A stretch of DNA of 7,103 nt from Deltaproteobacteria bacterium (lineage in GTDB: Bacteria; Desulfobacterota; Desulfarculia; Adiutricales; Adiutricaceae): NCBI GenBank assembly GCA_031269135.1, contig JAISZP010000304.1:1-7103 (forward strand), given 5' to 3'. The translations under genes were made by a program, and so were the position numbers. The notes beneath the pieces were generated by a model that was given only the letters and a program-made list of their open reading frames with translations, was not told the DNA's origin and did not search any database. Shown piece by piece: positions 4,765 to 7,103 of this stretch. Every line of letters begins with the position of its first letter. Position 1 is the first letter of the stretch.

Positions 4765-6876
4765 ATGAGCGAAGAACAAGATCTCAAGTTAAAAGAATTG
4801 GCGGCTGAGGCGGAAAAATCCGCCAAAGAGCTGGCCGAGTTGGAAGCAGCCTTAAAAGCCGTCAAAGAAAAGGCCGAGGCCGCTAAAAAGGCTAAAGAAG
4901 CCTTGGAAGAGAGCCTTAAGCCCAAACCAGCTCCGCCGCCGCCTAAAAAACCAGAACCAAAGCCGGAAAGCGGCGATCCGACGACTATCCGGATGTTGGA
5001 ACTGGCTAGGAGCAAGGGTCAATCGACCATTTTCGATCGGGCGGCTAAGATGAAGCCCTGCAATATCGGCGCCGAAGGCATCTGTTGCAAGGTCTGTTCC
5101 CAGGGACCCTGCCGACTGCCGCTCACTAAAGGCATAAAAGACGGCGCCGAACCCGATGCCAGGATCGGACTGTGCGGAGCCACTCCCGAAACTATCGTAA
5201 CCCGCAACCTGATTCGGATGATCTCGGCAGGTTCGGCTTCTCACTCCGACCACGGTCTTGATTTGGTGGAAACGCTTTTGGACTTTGGCAGCGGCGTCAC
5301 CACCGAGTATCAGATCAAAGATCCGGATAAACTCAAGACTATGGCCGAAAATCTGGGCCTTAAAGATCTCGATGGTCTGGAGATTAAGGAACTGGCCAAG
5401 ATGGTGGCTGAAAAGTGTCTCACGGAATGGGGACGTCAACATGGGGAATTGGAGTACCTCAAACTAGCCCCCAAGGATGTCTACGAGCGCTGGAGCCGAC
5501 AGGGAGTCAAACCCCGGGGCGTCAACCGGGAGGCTGTGGAGATCATGCACCGCACCCACATGGGTGTGGATCAGGACTACCGAAACCTATTGTTTCAAGG
5601 GGTTCGCTGCGCCATCTCCGACGGTTGGAGCGCTTCCATCATCGCCACCGAAATCCAGGACATCCTCTTGGGCCCTCCCAAACCCCAGTCTTCATCCATT
5701 AATCTTGGGACCTTGTCGAGCACTGAGGTCAATATAGTCGTCCACGGCCAATATCCGCTGCTGGCCGAAAAGCTCATAGAGGTTTCCAAGGAGCCTGATA
5801 TGGTCGCCTACGCCAAATCTAAGGGCGCCGAGGGTTTCAAAATATCCGGCATGTGCGCGACCGCATCGGAGATCCAGGAGCGCCACGGTCTTTCCGGGGC
5901 GGGAGATTATCTGCAGCAGGAACTGGCTGTAGTGACCGGGGCGGTGGAGGTTTTAGCCGTCGATGCCCAGTGCGCCATGGAGGCATTGAGTCAAATCTGC
6001 GAATGTCATCACACCAAACTGCTGACCACCATGGATAAGGCAAAATTCGATCCCTCCAAAAGCGTCAAGCACCTCGGCGTAACTGACGTCAACGTCACCC
6101 AAAAGGCTAAAGAAATTCTCAAATTAGCCGCCGACAACTTTAAGAATCGAAAGGACGTCAATATTCCTGACGGTCAAAGCAGCATCCTAGTCGGCTACAG
6201 CCTCGAGTCGCTTGGACGGATACTGAAGGCCAACGGTTCAGGACCTCTCGCGACGCTTGCTTCAGCCATAGCCGACGGTCAGATCAAGGGCGTGGCGGGA
6301 ATCATTGGCTGCAATAACGTTAGAACGGCGCCTGGTCCAAGCGGAGAGGATCCCCATGTCGATCTGGCCCGAAATCTGATCAAAGACGACGTCTTAGTCC
6401 TTACCACCGGTTGTGCGGCCATGGCCTGCGGTCGGGCCGGCCTTTTGACCCTTGAGGCGGCGCAAGGCGCCGGAGCTAAACTGCAGGCATTTTGCGGCAA
6501 AACCGGTCTCCCTCCGGTCATCCACCTTGGCAGTTGCGTAGATAATTCTCGACTGCTGTTGGTTCTTTCGGAGCTGGCCAAGTCCGACATTCTTGGCGGC
6601 ATGACTGAGATTCCGGCGGTTGTGGCCGCGCCAGGCTGGACTACCGAACAGATTCTCGCCGTTTGTTTTTATTTCGCCGCCAGCGGCATCGACGTGGTCT
6701 TGGGGGTGACGCTGCCCATCCAGGGTCTGCCGATGCTCAGCGACTTTCTGAAAGACAATTTCGCCCAAAAGTACGGAGGGTCTTTGAGATATCAACCTGA
6801 CCCGATCCTGGCCGCCCAAAACATTTCTGAACTTCTGACCTCAAAAAGGTCAGCCCTGGGGCTGAAAACAATCTAA
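4765..6876 (+). CDS. cooS: Anaerobic Ni-Fe carbon monoxide dehydrogenase catalytic subunit, divergent, with N-terminal coiled-coil extension
   Basis: Family reaction: reversible CO + H2O to CO2 with two electrons, cytoplasmic homodimer. The 703 aa exceed the usual 630-640 by an N-terminal extension: heptads at 9-51, then a Lys/Pro linker (52-69). The CODH core starts near 71. C99 and C107 fit the D-cluster; C108, C111, C116 and C137 the B-cluster; H327, C364, C403, C516, C550 and C591 the Ni-bearing C-cluster. Other family stretches are PRGVNREAVEIMHRTHMGVD, SDGWSASIIATEI, GCNN and SCVDNSR. Oddities: the catalytic Lys of the usual EWMxEKA motif is Gln629 (GWTTEQI), GxCCTxNE is GMCATASE, HGH is HGQ, and seven extra residues lie between the third and fourth B-cluster Cys. 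Start ATG 4765 has GGGAGG 7 nt upstream. No cooF, cooC or acs gene is in the window; a terminator follows. Family membership is certain; CO activity is not. Confidence 0.96.
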   Translation: MSEEQDLKLKELAAEAEKSAKELAELEAALKAVKEKAEAAKKAKEALEESLKPKPAPPPPKKPEPKPESGDPTTIRMLELARSKGQSTIFDRAAKMKPCNIGAEGICCKVCSQGPCRLPLTKGIKDGAEPDARIGLCGATPETIVTRNLIRMISAGSASHSDHGLDLVETLLDFGSGVTTEYQIKDPDKLKTMAENLGLKDLDGLEIKELAKMVAEKCLTEWGRQHGELEYLKLAPKDVYERWSRQGVKPRGVNREAVEIMHRTHMGVDQDYRNLLFQGVRCAISDGWSASIIATEIQDILLGPPKPQSSSINLGTLSSTEVNIVVHGQYPLLAEKLIEVSKEPDMVAYAKSKGAEGFKISGMCATASEIQERHGLSGAGDYLQQELAVVTGAVEVLAVDAQCAMEALSQICECHHTKLLTTMDKAKFDPSKSVKHLGVTDVNVTQKAKEILKLAADNFKNRKDVNIPDGQSSILVGYSLESLGRILKANGSGPLATLASAIADGQIKGVAGIIGCNNVRTAPGPSGEDPHVDLARNLIKDDVLVLTTGCAAMACGRAGLLTLEAAQGAGAKLQAFCGKTGLPPVIHLGSCVDNSRLLLVLSELAKSDILGGMTEIPAVVAAPGWTTEQILAVCFYFAASGIDVVLGVTLPIQGLPMLSDFLKDNFAQKYGGSLRYQPDPILAAQNISELLTSKRSALGLKTI

Positions 6877-6895
6877 CAAACTCCCACCGCGCTCT

Positions 6896-6909
6896 ACCGC
6901 TCTAGCGGT
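6896..6909 (+). repeat. Small hairpin after cooS
   Basis: ACCGC-TCTA-GCGGT, 19 bases after the cooS stop. There is no T-run; it may only protect the 3' end. Confidence 0.4.
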
Positions 6910-6955
6910 CACAAACTTAAAATCCGCCTACCTCCCCTCTACCAGGGCCTACCTT

Positions 6956-6992
6956 CCACGGTTCGGAACTCAAATCCGGACCGTGGTTTTTT
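6956..6992 (+). terminator. Rho-independent terminator of cooS
   Basis: CCACGGTTCGGA (6956-6967) pairs with TCCGGACCGTGG (6975-6986), 12 bp with one U-G pair, loop ACTCAAA, then TTTTTT. It lies 79 bases after the cooS stop, so cooS is probably transcribed alone. Confidence 0.92.
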
Positions 6993-7023
6993 ATTGTCTC
7001 CGTCATTAAGGTTATTGAGCTTT

Positions 7024-7035
7024 CAACTAAAAAAG
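7024..7035 (-). repeat. Dispersed 12-mer CTTTTTTAGTTG, copy 3 of 3
   Basis: Exact reverse-strand copy; on the minus strand it follows GCGATCGC within a few bases. The rest of the last 110 bases shows no gene, only frames under 30 codons. Confidence 0.6.
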
Positions 7036-7103
7036 CAAGCGATCGCGAAATGCAGGCGCTGACGAAATTTAAGCGTTAGAGCGCAGGCGGCGTCAAGGGA
7101 CAT

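Noticed and set aside
4852..5442. 196-codon minus-strand frame opposite cooS
   Set aside because: Antisense shadow of a confidently identified gene, with no start signal or family resemblance.

Overview
The window looks like a piece of the chromosome of a strictly anaerobic bacterium. It carries an anaerobic Ni-Fe carbon monoxide dehydrogenase (cooS) and an FmdE-family zinc-finger protein beside a BtuCD-type metal or chelate importer. That combination is common in Desulfobacterota and other CO- or sulfate-metabolising anaerobes. The lineage is an inference from gene content only; nothing here fixes the species.

Layout. Positions 30-3608, minus strand, hold one operon read right to left: FmdE-family protein, periplasmic substrate-binding protein, inner-membrane permease, ATPase. 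Its promoter (about 3760-3787) is followed by a leader of about 145 nt with a very strong intrinsic terminator just before the fmdE ribosome binding site, so the operon is probably controlled by attenuation. Two of the four genes are broken as read. The binding protein has its signal peptide in one frame and its body in another, and the permease changes frame at about 1497-1514. Both breaks are of the same kind (one base missing or two extra), so they reflect either recent decay or sequence errors. Positions 3800-4160 are AT-rich and repeat-rich: a hairpin, four copies of AAGATCTT, a good plus-strand promoter, and a plus-strand terminator at 4124-4158. Together these suggest an unrecognised small RNA. 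Positions 4160-4764 hold no convincing gene, but the last 160 bases before cooS contain a palindrome, a GC-rich inverted repeat, a tandem 10-bp repeat array and a strong ribosome binding site. cooS (4765-6876, plus strand) is followed by its own terminator at 6956-6992, so it looks monocistronic. The last 110 bases hold no recognisable gene.

How it fits together. The FmdE/ABC operon most likely imports a metal, metal chelate or oxyanion; nickel, iron, molybdate and tungstate are all possible. CODH needs nickel and iron, so a functional link with cooS is conceivable but unproven, because the two units are divergently transcribed and separately controlled.

Most interesting points. (1) The CODH has an N-terminal extension of about 70 residues not expected in this family: six uninterrupted heptads of coiled coil, then a Lys/Pro-rich linker. 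(2) The same CODH keeps all cluster-ligand cysteines but departs from the canonical family at several active-site positions, including the catalytic lysine (Gln here). It may therefore not be an ordinary CO oxidoreductase.
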